From positions 310,001 through 374,000 of the forward strand of contig QAYY01000002.1 in NCBI GenBank assembly GCA_003054665.1: a DNA stretch of 64,000 nucleotides, given 5' to 3'. The DNA is from Opitutaceae bacterium EW11 (GTDB taxonomy: Bacteria > Verrucomicrobiota > Verrucomicrobiia > Opitutales > Opitutaceae). How positions within the stretch are numbered: the first letter of the stretch is position 1; each line of letters begins with the position of its first letter. Below, in pieces: positions 44,834 through 53,330 of the stretch. Below the pieces are notes generated by a model, which did no database searches, was not told the DNA's origin, and saw nothing but the letters and a program-made list of their open reading frames with translations. The position numbers and the translations under genes were made by a program.

Positions 44834-47350
44834 TTACGGGGCCCCGTGGGGTACCGAGATCGTCACGTGGTTGGTGCTGGAATTGTTCGCCGCGTCGCGA
44901 GCCTCGACGGTCACGGTGTAGACGCGGCCGTTTCCCGGACCCGCACGTTCGGCGCGCAGGTTGAGCGTCATGTCGCCGGTGATTTCCCAGTCGGGGCTGG
45001 TGTTGCCGTCGCCGACGCCGTTCACGGGCTCGTTGCTCGTGACGGAGACAATGCGCGTGCTGACCACGCCGACCGCGTCGGTCACGTCGGCATGGAGCGT
45101 GATGGGTCGCATTTTGTGATTCGCCGGCCAGAGCACGGTTTCGGAAGCGGTCACGCTCGCGATGGTCGGCGCGGTGGTGTCGACGACGGTCACGGTGAAG
45201 CTGCCGCCGGATTGATTGCCGGCAGCGTCGACTGCGGTGGCGTTGACGGTGGTCGCGCCGAGCGGGAACTGCGAACCCGAGGCGGGGCTGAGTGTGACGG
45301 GGACCTGGCCGTCGACGTCGTCCAACGCGGTTGCGGTGTACGTCGCGACCGCGCCGTCCGGACCGGTGGCCTCGACGGTGAGATCCGCGGGCAGCGAGAG
45401 GACCGGCGCGGTGATGTCGTTAACCGTCAGCGTCAGCGTGCCCGCGGCGGAACCGTTGGCGTTGCCGGCCGAGATCGCGACGGCGAACGTGCCCACGGCC
45501 TCGGGCGTGCCGGAAATCAAGCCGGTCGCAGAGTCGACGTTGAGGCCTGGCGGAAGTCCGACGGCGTTGAAGACCGTCGGAAGGTTGGTCGCGGCGATCT
45601 GGTAGCTGAACGCGTATCCGAACGAGGCGGTGGCGGCGGCGCTCGAGACGGTCGGCGGCTGGATCGAGAGATCGACCGCGTCGTACGAACATCCCGGACT
45701 GAGAAATCCGGTCCCGGCGGTGCCGCTGACCACGGTGAGCGTGAGCGTGTTTTCGCCGACGACGAAGGCACTCGCGGGGATGTTGTAGGTGTAGGTGACG
45801 TTGTTGCCGCGATAGGTGCCGACGGTGAGGCTGCGGGTCTTCGGCTGGCTCGGGGCTGCAGGAATCGGTGAGGTCCAGGAGTTGACCGCCAGCATCGGAC
45901 GACCGCCGGAGTAGGCGACCGTCAGACCGGCGCGGCAGGTGTAGGCCGCGATCTGATCCGCGGTGAGGTTGAACTTGATCGTGATGGGATTGTTCACGCC
46001 CTTCCACTGGTAGGCCGGGAAATTATCCCACGGCGTGGAAACGCCGACGACGTACGCCGGCTGCACCCACGGGCTCATGCGAACGTCCGACGGATGCATC
46101 GTGGTGACTTTGTCGCCGTTGAGCAGCTCGGTGGGCGTGCCGTCCCAGGCGCCGATGCGCCAGAGCGAGGACTTGCTGCTGGGGTCATCGGCGATCGTGA
46201 GCGTGCCGACCGGCGCGGTGGCTCCGGCCGAGACCGTGACCGAACCGGTGCCGACCACGAGTTCGTTCTTGTAGATCTTGAGCGTGTACGTGCCGGGAAG
46301 CATGCCCGAGCAGAGGAACGATCCGTCTGCGGGCGCAGCCGTGGTCCAGTATTGGGCGGAGCCGTTGGAGAAGCCCACGGTGTATTCGAAAGACGGATCG
46401 CGGCCGAGGATGCCGGTGCCGGCGACCGCGCCGCGGCCCTCGGGCGCGACGTAGCCGAGCAGGTTCATGCCGGCGAACCAGGACGTGTCGACGTCGGCCG
46501 GCGGGAGGGAGCCGTCGTTGAAGACAAGCGTGTAGTGGTTGAGGATGCCGAGGCGGAAGGCTTCGGTCTGCACCTCGCCATAGTTGACGATGTAGGTGAT
46601 CTCCTGATCGCTGCCGCACTGGTTGAGAAGGGAGCGGTAGAAGGGCCCGCCGGAGCCGCCCTCCTGGTTGTCGCGGAGCATCCAGACGCCGACGTTGGGG
46701 CCGGAGGCGCCGATGTAGGACCAGTCCTTCAGTCGCATGTTGGAGTAGTGCTTGGAGCGGGTGGTGCCATCGGCCATGCCGAAGACGTCGCTCGATTCGA
46801 TCGCGCCGGTGTTGTTGCGGATGTCGGACGGCACCGGGCCGTTCGGCAGGAGCGTCGAGGGGATGCGGACGATGTAACGCACGAGCCCGTGCACGTCGGG
46901 CTCGCTGGTGAAACACGTCGCCATGTAGACGCAGGGCTGTCCGCGGCGAGCCAGGTAGTAGTGGGTGAGATTTCCGCCCTGGACCGTGATCTTGACGAAG
47001 TCGGAGCCGACGGTCTCGCCGGTGACGGTCACGGCGGAGGTGTTTTTGTAGAGCCAGTCGAAGCCGGAGTTGATCTGCGAGCCGCGGGACTGGTTCTGGT
47101 ATTCAACTCCGTTATACACCAGGCTGGCGATATCGCCCGGCGACTGGGTATTGGAGCCGTAATCGACCCGGCGGATTTTGAAGACGAGGCCGGCGTCGGT
47201 ATCGACGGTGAAATAGGTCTCGTCCGAACTCAGTCCGAACTCGGCGTGACTCGTCTGGGGCGCGAGCAGGCCGGCGGCGAGCGCGCACAGGGCGGCCGTC
47301 TGTTTCCAGAGGCGGCGCAGCCCGGTTGGTTGTGGAGGGGTGGTGTTCAT
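44834..47350 (-). CDS. Secreted rhamnogalacturonate lyase (PL4) with extra Ig/HYR domains
   Basis: The 838-residue protein has a signal peptide (about 36 residues). The three PL4 parts follow: a catalytic beta-sandwich (about 37-300, with NGVEYQNQSRGSQINSGFDWLY and a conserved Lys K200 in TRSKHYSN), an FnIII-like domain (about 310-385, MLPGTYTLKIYKNEL) and a jelly-roll CBM-like domain (about 395-565, LWRIGAWDGTP...HPSDVRM). The C-terminal 270 residues add a putative-Ig domain (GLPPGLNVDSATGLISGTP), a HYR-type domain and another beta module. PL4 cuts the rhamnose-galacturonate backbone of pectin by beta-elimination. It is the third gene of a minus-strand operon, 21 bases after the repeat protein. 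Confidence 0.88.
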   Translation of the reverse strand: MNTTPPQPTGLRRLWKQTAALCALAAGLLAPQTSHAEFGLSSDETYFTVDTDAGLVFKIRRVDYGSNTQSPGDIASLVYNGVEYQNQSRGSQINSGFDWLYKNTSAVTVTGETVGSDFVKITVQGGNLTHYYLARRGQPCVYMATCFTSEPDVHGLVRYIVRIPSTLLPNGPVPSDIRNNTGAIESSDVFGMADGTTRSKHYSNMRLKDWSYIGASGPNVGVWMLRDNQEGGSGGPFYRSLLNQCGSDQEITYIVNYGEVQTEAFRLGILNHYTLVFNDGSLPPADVDTSWFAGMNLLGYVAPEGRGAVAGTGILGRDPSFEYTVGFSNGSAQYWTTAAPADGSFLCSGMLPGTYTLKIYKNELVVGTGSVTVSAGATAPVGTLTIADDPSSKSSLWRIGAWDGTPTELLNGDKVTTMHPSDVRMSPWVQPAYVVGVSTPWDNFPAYQWKGVNNPITIKFNLTADQIAAYTCRAGLTVAYSGGRPMLAVNSWTSPIPAAPSQPKTRSLTVGTYRGNNVTYTYNIPASAFVVGENTLTLTVVSGTAGTGFLSPGCSYDAVDLSIQPPTVSSAAATASFGYAFSYQIAATNLPTVFNAVGLPPGLNVDSATGLISGTPEAVGTFAVAISAGNANGSAAGTLTLTVNDITAPVLSLPADLTVEATGPDGAVATYTATALDDVDGQVPVTLSPASGSQFPLGATTVNATAVDAAGNQSGGSFTVTVVDTTAPTIASVTASETVLWPANHKMRPITLHADVTDAVGVVSTRIVSVTSNEPVNGVGDGNTSPDWEITGDMTLNLRAERAGPGNGRVYTVTVEARDAANNSSTNHVTISVPHGAP

Positions 47351-47371
47351 TGCAGGGAAAGGGAAATGGAT

Positions 47372-48469
47372 TCAGGAGGCGTCCGGCGGAGGGGGAGCGA
47401 GGGCGGAGAGGAGGCTCTCGCGTTCGTCCGCGGTCAGCCCGGGATTGCCCTCGAGGTATCGCAGGACGGCGGCGGGATCCTGGCGCGACCACTCGCGGAG
47501 CACATGCTGGAGCGCTCCGTGGCGCAGTGCCGGGCTGCGGATGGATTCCGCCCAGCCGAGGGCCACCGCGGTCGGGCGGTTGGCGGTGTCGGTGCAGCCC
47601 ACGAGGGCGGACGCCGCTCGATCGTGTTCGTCGCGGTTGTCGAAACGCGGGAGCGCGGCGGCGAGATCGTTCGGATCGGCGCCGGCCCACTTCGGCAGGA
47701 TCTCGCTCAGCGCAGTTTCGCGCGCCGCGCCGGGCGGGAGCTGCAGGGCGTAGCTTCCGGCTGCGACGGGGGCGACGGACGCCCAGCTTCGCATGAGGGA
47801 CTGCAGTGGGAGCCCTTCGACGCGATTCGAGCCGAGGAGGACAAAAAGCTCCCGGGCAGAAGCGGGTTCCCGCTGAATCCAGGAGGAAAAGAGATCCGTC
47901 AGCCACTCGGCGCGGGACTCGGCGGGGCCGCTTTGGATGAAGTCCAGCGCGGGGGCGAATTGACCGGTGCGAATGAGCGCTCCCACCAGCGCCGTGGCGC
48001 AGTCCTGCGCCACGGCGGGATCGACGCTCAGCAGATCGCGGCCAAGCCGGATCGCCAATTCGGGTTGCGCGGCCGTCTCTTCGAGGACCGCGATCAAGGC
48101 GGTCCTCCGAAGCTCGAGCGGACGTTTTCGCGCCCAGTCGAAGGCCGCCTGAGGGTTCGTCTTCGCCCAGAGCCGCAGGCCGGCGACCATCCGGACCACC
48201 TCGGCATCGGTGGGTGAGTCCGTCTCGATCGCGACCTGCGGCGTCTGGGCTAGATTGGTTCCATCACGACCCGCCACGGGAGAAGACGCGGGCTTCGCGC
48301 TCCTACCCGCGGGCGCCGAGCCGGCGTGCCGCGTCTGGATGAGGACGTCGGCGGCGACGAGCGCGAGCACGACGGCGACAACGAGGCGGAAGCTCGGAAA
48401 GGCGTTCCGGCGCGGATGCGCCGAAACCGTGCCCGGCGCATCCGTTCTCATGGGATTCGCAGACAACAT
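47372..48469 (-). CDS. Membrane-anchored helical-repeat protein between the PL4 genes
   Basis: In this 365-residue protein, a single membrane helix (about 25-44, FRLVVAVVLALVAADVLI) is followed by a linker and then helical repeats with a loose W..WA..DP.aA pattern (LRLWAKTNPQAAFDWA, LPKWAGADPNDLAAAL, LREWSRQDPAAVLRYL). Repeat proteins of this type are common in Verrucomicrobia and have no known function. I used the ATG at 48469 (GGAGG lies only two bases before it); an ATG at 48451 is the alternative. It is 44 bases after the first PL4 gene and 21 before the second, so it is part of that operon. Confidence 0.7.
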   Translation of the reverse strand: MLSANPMRTDAPGTVSAHPRRNAFPSFRLVVAVVLALVAADVLIQTRHAGSAPAGRSAKPASSPVAGRDGTNLAQTPQVAIETDSPTDAEVVRMVAGLRLWAKTNPQAAFDWARKRPLELRRTALIAVLEETAAQPELAIRLGRDLLSVDPAVAQDCATALVGALIRTGQFAPALDFIQSGPAESRAEWLTDLFSSWIQREPASARELFVLLGSNRVEGLPLQSLMRSWASVAPVAAGSYALQLPPGAARETALSEILPKWAGADPNDLAAALPRFDNRDEHDRAASALVGCTDTANRPTAVALGWAESIRSPALRHGALQHVLREWSRQDPAAVLRYLEGNPGLTADERESLLSALAPPPPDAS

Positions 48470-48513
48470 GTCCTCCGTGGCCGAGGAGCGCGCAGTGGCC
48501 GGTCGGGGTCGCA

Positions 48514-50205
48514 TCAATAGATGTCCACGCAGTCCAGCGAGTATCCGGCGCTCAAGTACTGCGTGAGGCCCGAGCCGCTGATGACCGTGATCGTCATCGT
48601 GTTGGTGCCGGCGACGAAGGCGCTGGCGGGGACGGCGAAACTGTAAGTCGTGTTGTTCCCGCGGTACGTGCCGACGGTGAGGGTGCGCGTGCTCGGTTGC
48701 GTCGACGCGGCGGGGTTGGCGGAGGTCCACGAATTGACCGCCAGCTTGGGACGGCCGCCGGAGTACGCCACCGTGATGCCGACGCGCACGGTGCGGTCCG
48801 CGATCTGCGCCGAAGTGAGGGAGAACTGGATGCTCTGCGTGCCGTTGATGTCCTTCCACTGGTAGGCGGGAAAGCCGGCTGCGCTGGAACTGCCGACGAC
48901 GTAGGTGCCCGGCGTCCAGGAACTCATCCGAACGTCGGACGGGTGCATCGTCGTCACCTTGTCGCCGTTCCGGAACTCGGCCGGCGTTCCGTCCCAGTCT
49001 CCGATGCGCCACAGCGGAGTCACGCTGCTGGGATCGGCGGTGATCGTGATCGTGTTGAGGGCGACGGTGCCGCCGGCCGTGACCGCCACGCTGCGGGTGT
49101 AAACCGCCAGCTCATTCTTGTAGATCGTGAGGGTGTAGGTGCCCGGCAGCATGCCCGTGCAGTTGAAATATCCGTCGGAGGCACGCGCGGCCGCCCAGTA
49201 CTGCGCCGTGCTGTTGGCGAAGCCGACGGTGTAGGAGTAGTTCGCGTTGCGACCGGCGATGCCCACGCCCGTGACGCGCCCGCGGCCGGCCGGAGCGACG
49301 TAGCCCGTGAGGCTCATGTTGGCGAACCAGCTCGTGTCGATGGACGTCGATGGCGCCGAGCCGTTGGTGAACACCATCGTGTAGGAGTTCAGGATGTTCG
49401 TCCGGAGCGCCTCGGTCTGAGCCTCACCGTAGTTGACGATGTAAGTGATCTCCTGATCGCTGCCGCACTGGTTGAGGAGGGAACGGTAGAAGGGCCCGCC
49501 GGAACCGCCCTCCTGGTTGTCGCGGAGCATCCAGACGCCGACATTGGAGCCGGAGGCGCCGATGTAGGACCAATCCTTCAGGCGCATGTTGGAGTAGTGC
49601 TTGGAGCGGGTGGTGCCGTCGGCCATGCCGAAGACGTCGCTCGATTCGATCGCGCCGGTGTTGTTGCGGATGTCGGACGGAGTCGGGCCGTTCGGCAGGA
49701 GCGTCGAAGGAATGCGGACGATGTAGCGGCAGAGATTCAGCGTATCCGGCTCCGTGGTGAAATACGTCGCCATGTAGATGTGCGGATAACCGCTCCTCGC
49801 CATGTAGTAGTGCGTCAGGTTGCCCGCTTGGACCGTGACCTTGATGTAGCTCGTGTTGACGACCGCGGCGCTGACGCTGACGGCGGACACGCCGGTGTAG
49901 AGATAATCGAAACCCGAGTTGATCTGCGAACCGCGGGACTGGTTCTGGTATTCGACTCCGTTGTACACGAGGCTGGCGATGTCTCCCGCGGACTGCGTGC
50001 TCACGCCGTTGTCCGTGCGGCGCACCTTGAAGACGAGTCCGGCGCCGGTATCGACGGTGTAGAAGTCGGTCGTTGAGGTGAGTCCGAACGCCGCAAACGC
50101 GGTGCTGGCAGCGAGCGCAAAAGCGCCGAGGCCAACCACGCGGGCGGCGGAAGAGGCCCGGCGCAAAAAGCTCGCGCGGGCGATTCGTGCATTGGGGTTT
50201 CGCAT
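48514..50205 (-). CDS. Secreted rhamnogalacturonate lyase (PL4), single-copy domain set
   Basis: The 563-residue protein has a signal peptide (about 38 residues) and the three PL4 domains only: catalytic beta-sandwich (about 39-300, K202 in TRSKHYSN), FnIII-like (about 312-388) and CBM-like (about 395-563). It lacks the C-terminal Ig/HYR domains of its paralogue downstream. The two proteins are clearly duplicates, and the stretch coding for the middle of the catalytic domain is almost identical at the DNA level. Lys and His act in PL4 catalysis; I assign the Lys by pattern only. It is the first gene of the operon. Confidence 0.9.
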   Translation of the reverse strand: MRNPNARIARASFLRRASSAARVVGLGAFALAASTAFAAFGLTSTTDFYTVDTGAGLVFKVRRTDNGVSTQSAGDIASLVYNGVEYQNQSRGSQINSGFDYLYTGVSAVSVSAAVVNTSYIKVTVQAGNLTHYYMARSGYPHIYMATYFTTEPDTLNLCRYIVRIPSTLLPNGPTPSDIRNNTGAIESSDVFGMADGTTRSKHYSNMRLKDWSYIGASGSNVGVWMLRDNQEGGSGGPFYRSLLNQCGSDQEITYIVNYGEAQTEALRTNILNSYTMVFTNGSAPSTSIDTSWFANMSLTGYVAPAGRGRVTGVGIAGRNANYSYTVGFANSTAQYWAAARASDGYFNCTGMLPGTYTLTIYKNELAVYTRSVAVTAGGTVALNTITITADPSSVTPLWRIGDWDGTPAEFRNGDKVTTMHPSDVRMSSWTPGTYVVGSSSAAGFPAYQWKDINGTQSIQFSLTSAQIADRTVRVGITVAYSGGRPKLAVNSWTSANPAASTQPSTRTLTVGTYRGNNTTYSFAVPASAFVAGTNTMTITVISGSGLTQYLSAGYSLDCVDIY

Positions 50206-50302
50206 AGGGGAAGTGGCGCGGCCGAAGAAGGCGGCCTGCGGACCTGCGGGGACAGGTGGGTGGGGGCGTGCGGATCTTACGCAGCCACGCCGCTCCGCCG
50301 CA

Positions 50303-50318
50303 TCACCAGTTCTGGTGA
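50303..50318. promoter_or_regulatory. Perfect dyad upstream of PL4 operon
   Basis: TCACCAG-TT-CTGGTGA is an exact 7-bp inverted repeat with a 2-base centre, 98 bases before the PL4 start. It is a candidate operator for a dimeric regulator. Confidence 0.5.
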
Positions 50319-50373
50319 GGAATCCGTATTAGCGGGTCTTCCAGTTCGAATTTGCCCTGCTGCAGGTGCGGCG

Positions 50374-50391
50374 CTACCCGCGCGCGGGTAG
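50374..50391. promoter_or_regulatory. 18-base perfect palindrome
   Basis: CTACCCGCGCGCGGGTAG is self-complementary over all 18 bases with no spacer. It lies 169 bases before the PL4 start. It could be an operator or a structural element of either flanking unit. Confidence 0.45.
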
Positions 50392-50695
50392 AGTGCGGGC
50401 TCGTCGAGAGACGCCATCGGACGGCCGTGCCGGAGGAGATGCCGACAGCTGGTTCGCTGGGCGCGGTTCGCTCGTTTGCGGGAGGCGCGACGCGTCCCTG
50501 CGGCGCGGGCCGGACGCGGATCTGCGTTGGGCGCGGGGCGCGAGCCGGAGAGAGGATTGCCGTCGCTGCGGTTGCGGCGGGCGGATCGACGCCAAACGCG
50601 GACGGAGCGAAGAGGTCGTCGCAGGGACGCGCCGACCCACCCGCACGCGTGTGGGCGGCGGTGTGGAAGGATGTATCCCCCGGGCGCAGACGCGC

Positions 50696-52819
50696 CTAGA
50701 CGCCGAGGGCCTCGGAGAGCGACTTGATGAGGGCCTTGTCCTGGGGATTTGCGCTCAGGGCTTTGATCAGGTTGCGCACCTCGGGGGTCCGGTCGTTGGC
50801 ACCGACTCCGAGTTCTTCGAACAGCGTGCTGTTGAGGACGGTGTTCAACGCCGGACGTTTCTCCGGATCGGGGTGCATCATCGCGTTCACCAGCTTGTCG
50901 AGGGAGGTGACTCCCTGCGCCAGCGCGTCCTTGTCGGGGTTGGCTGCGAGTGCGGAGACGGTCTTGCTCGAACCGTCGGGATTTTTCTGAGCGTACTCCT
51001 TGAGCATCTCCGCCTTCTCACCCGTCCACTGAGTCGGGAAGGGAACGTCGGAGTGGAACATCTTGTACGCGAAAACGCCGACGGCGTAGGTGTCGGCCTT
51101 GCCGGTGACGGTGAATTCCCCGTCGTTTCCCTTGAGCAGGTGCTCCGGAGCCATGTAGTCGAGCGTTCCCTGCGGCTTGGACGACGTGGTCGAGAGCTGG
51201 TTCTTCGCGAGTCCGAAATCGGCCACCTTCACCTGTCCGTCGGCTCCGATGAACAGGTTGCCCGGTTTGAAATCGCCGTGGTGAACGCCGAGGTTCTCCT
51301 GCACGTTGACCATGCCGGATACGGAGTCCTTCAGCATGGTCAGCTTCACCAGCTGTTCCGCCTTGGGGGAGATCAGTTTTTCGTCCACCGCCTTGGCCAA
51401 TGTGCCTCCGTTCTTGGCCGAATCTAGCATCTTGGATACGTCGCCGTTGGGCGCGTACTCGAGGATCGCGGCGGGTTCGCCGTTCTCCTGACGGACGATT
51501 CCCTTGATCCCGATGATATTGGGGTGCGACGAGCCGTCCTGATTCATCATCGACAGGTGCACGTTCATCTCCTCGCGCATGGCTTGAACGTCATCGCCCG
51601 AGATGTCCTCCGGCGCGGTGTTGCGGCCCGTCTTCATCACGAGCTTTTCGCCTTTGGCATTTTCGTAAAGGTAGGCCACGCCGCCGCCTCCTTTCCCGAG
51701 GAGTTTCACCTGTTTGTAGGGCTCGCCCTTGTACGTCAGCGTCGGCGGCTTCCCTGAGTCGATGCGCGTGTCGAATTGCTCGAGCGCCTTGTTGTAGGCC
51801 CGGTCGAGAAACTGCTTGGGCACGGAGAAATCCTTCATCCCATCGCCGGGGTAATCGGACGCGGATCCCTGGTAGTTCCACGAGGGCAGGCCTTTGTTCG
51901 ACCCGCGCAGCTGCTGCCAAAGTTCGTCCTTGAGGCCGCCGCCGTTCCCGACCGCGAGGTTGGCCTGGAATTTCGGCGACTTGCCGCTGAACGCCTTTCC
52001 GAGTTTTTCCCCGAGTTGGTCGGCCATCGCGTCGATCTCCGATTGGATCTGGGCGGACTTCACCGGATCGTTTTTCGCCTTTTCCAGCTGGGCCATCTTC
52101 TTCGAAAGATCGTCGGCGAAAGCCTTCTGGGTTTTCTTGTCGAACGACGGCAGCGAGTTCCCGCCGATCTCCTTCAGCGAGGGCTCGTCGAGCAGCTTCG
52201 CGGGGTCCTTCACCGCCTTGAGCGGCGAGGGGCGCAGGGCGACGTTGTCGTGGATGTTGGCCAACTGCTGGCCGAGTTTGTCGAACTTGGGAGCGGACCG
52301 GTCGTTGGTCTCGGTGGGTTTGAGTTTCGCGTTGGCGATCGCGCCCTTCGACGCGTCGTCCTGGAATTTTTCGTTTCCCCCCTGGGCGTGCTGCGCGAGG
52401 TAGTCGGCTTTTGCATACCGGATCGAATCGTGGTCCTTGGTCTCGGCGTGGTTCAGCTTCGTCTTGTCGAAACCGGTGACCTCGCCGTTCAGCTTCTGCT
52501 GATTCGACAGGTGCGTGCTCTTGGCCTGGAGATCCTTGGCCTTGTCGTCGGCCAGCTTCTTCTCCGCGGCGAGCTTGGTCTTCATATCGGTGTCGCGCTG
52601 GGCGACGGCTTGGCGCAGCGCCTTGATCGGGGCTTGTCCCGGAGCGACGCCGACGTTCGCCGTTTTCGAGCTGAGCGGGGGAGGCGAAGAGGGGCGCGTG
52701 CCGACGGATTTCAGGGCGGACGCGACGCGGCCTTTGAAGGCGGAGAACTTCGCGCTCAGGTTGGCCAGCGAGGGAAAACTGATGCTGGGGAAACTGAATT
52801 TCGGGAAATGAACAGCCAT
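50696..52819 (-). CDS. Ser/Thr protein kinase, probable T3SS effector
   Basis: In this 707-residue protein, the N-terminal about 360 residues are Lys/Ala/Ser-rich, helical and without signal peptide or membrane segment, as expected for a type III secretion and chaperone-binding region. The kinase domain (about 370-665) has a Gly-rich loop LLGKGGGGVAYLY, the ATP lysine K396 in KLVMKTG, a catalytic loop GVHHGDFKPGN with D516 (HGD in place of HRD), DFG at D534 and APE in YMAPEHLL. An active kinase is likely. T3SS kinase effectors such as YpkA/YopO, OspG and NleH act on host signalling. It is the last gene of the translocon operon, 27 bases after a CesT-like chaperone gene, which supports effector status. 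Confidence 0.85.
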   Translation of the reverse strand: MAVHFPKFSFPSISFPSLANLSAKFSAFKGRVASALKSVGTRPSSPPPLSSKTANVGVAPGQAPIKALRQAVAQRDTDMKTKLAAEKKLADDKAKDLQAKSTHLSNQQKLNGEVTGFDKTKLNHAETKDHDSIRYAKADYLAQHAQGGNEKFQDDASKGAIANAKLKPTETNDRSAPKFDKLGQQLANIHDNVALRPSPLKAVKDPAKLLDEPSLKEIGGNSLPSFDKKTQKAFADDLSKKMAQLEKAKNDPVKSAQIQSEIDAMADQLGEKLGKAFSGKSPKFQANLAVGNGGGLKDELWQQLRGSNKGLPSWNYQGSASDYPGDGMKDFSVPKQFLDRAYNKALEQFDTRIDSGKPPTLTYKGEPYKQVKLLGKGGGGVAYLYENAKGEKLVMKTGRNTAPEDISGDDVQAMREEMNVHLSMMNQDGSSHPNIIGIKGIVRQENGEPAAILEYAPNGDVSKMLDSAKNGGTLAKAVDEKLISPKAEQLVKLTMLKDSVSGMVNVQENLGVHHGDFKPGNLFIGADGQVKVADFGLAKNQLSTTSSKPQGTLDYMAPEHLLKGNDGEFTVTGKADTYAVGVFAYKMFHSDVPFPTQWTGEKAEMLKEYAQKNPDGSSKTVSALAANPDKDALAQGVTSLDKLVNAMMHPDPEKRPALNTVLNSTLFEELGVGANDRTPEVRNLIKALSANPQDKALIKSLSEALGV

Positions 52820-52846
52820 GGCGGACGGGCGTGGAGGTTTTCCGCG

Positions 52847-53305
52847 TCAGGCGCGGATGCCTTCCGAGGCGAGCGGCTCGGATTCGTCGGAGGGGACCGG
52901 CGTATCGGCCGCCCCTCGTGCGAGGGCCTCGATCTTGCGCTTCCAGGTTTCCACCTGGTGGGTGAAGCGCTCGAGGGCGTCGAGGGCCGGCTCGACCTCC
53001 AGGCCTTCCACCGGGAGCGTGCGGAAGAGGTAGAGTTCTTCGGTGCGCGGGTGCAGTCCGAAGACGGCGCCGTCGGTCTCGATCCCGAACAGATGCGCGG
53101 AAAGGAGGCCGGCGAGCAGGGACTCGCGGCCGTCGTGCGGCAGGGGAGCTAGCACGGAATGGAAACAGAGGTTCCCCGCATCGTCGTCCTCGATGTCGAT
53201 CGGTAAGGAGTTGTCGAATACGAGACGGCAGATGCCGTCGTTGAGCGTGAGCCCGGTGAGGTTGAGGCGTTCGCCGATTTCCTGAACGAGGTCGGAGGGA
53301 TTCAT
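52847..53305 (-). CDS. CesT/class I type III secretion chaperone-like protein
   Basis: The 152-residue acidic protein follows the CesT/SycE shape: helix 1 (DLVQEIGERLNL), beta strands (ICRLVFDNSLPIDIEDDDAGNLCFHSVLAPLP), helix 2 (RESLLAGLLSAHLFG), a strand pair (GAVFGLHPRTEELYLFRTLP) and a long C-terminal helix (ALDALERFTHQVETWKRKI). Such chaperones bind the N-terminal part of one effector and keep it ready for secretion. The adjacent kinase is the obvious client. I chose the ATG at 53305, at the start of helix 1; the frame extends back into the translocator gene. Confidence 0.82.
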   Translation of the reverse strand: MNPSDLVQEIGERLNLTGLTLNDGICRLVFDNSLPIDIEDDDAGNLCFHSVLAPLPHDGRESLLAGLLSAHLFGIETDGAVFGLHPRTEELYLFRTLPVEGLEVEPALDALERFTHQVETWKRKIEALARGAADTPVPSDESEPLASEGIRA

Positions 53306-53330
53306 GAGGGTTGGTTTGACGGTGCGATGC

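Larger units (their letters stand above)
50206..50695. other. Intergenic region between PL4 operon and T3SS effector gene
   Basis: 490 bases. It holds two perfect dyads (50303-50318 and 50374-50391) in the leader of the PL4 operon and then about 300 bases of very GC-rich DNA. I see no terminator with a T run for the kinase gene and no convincing small gene. Confidence 0.55.
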
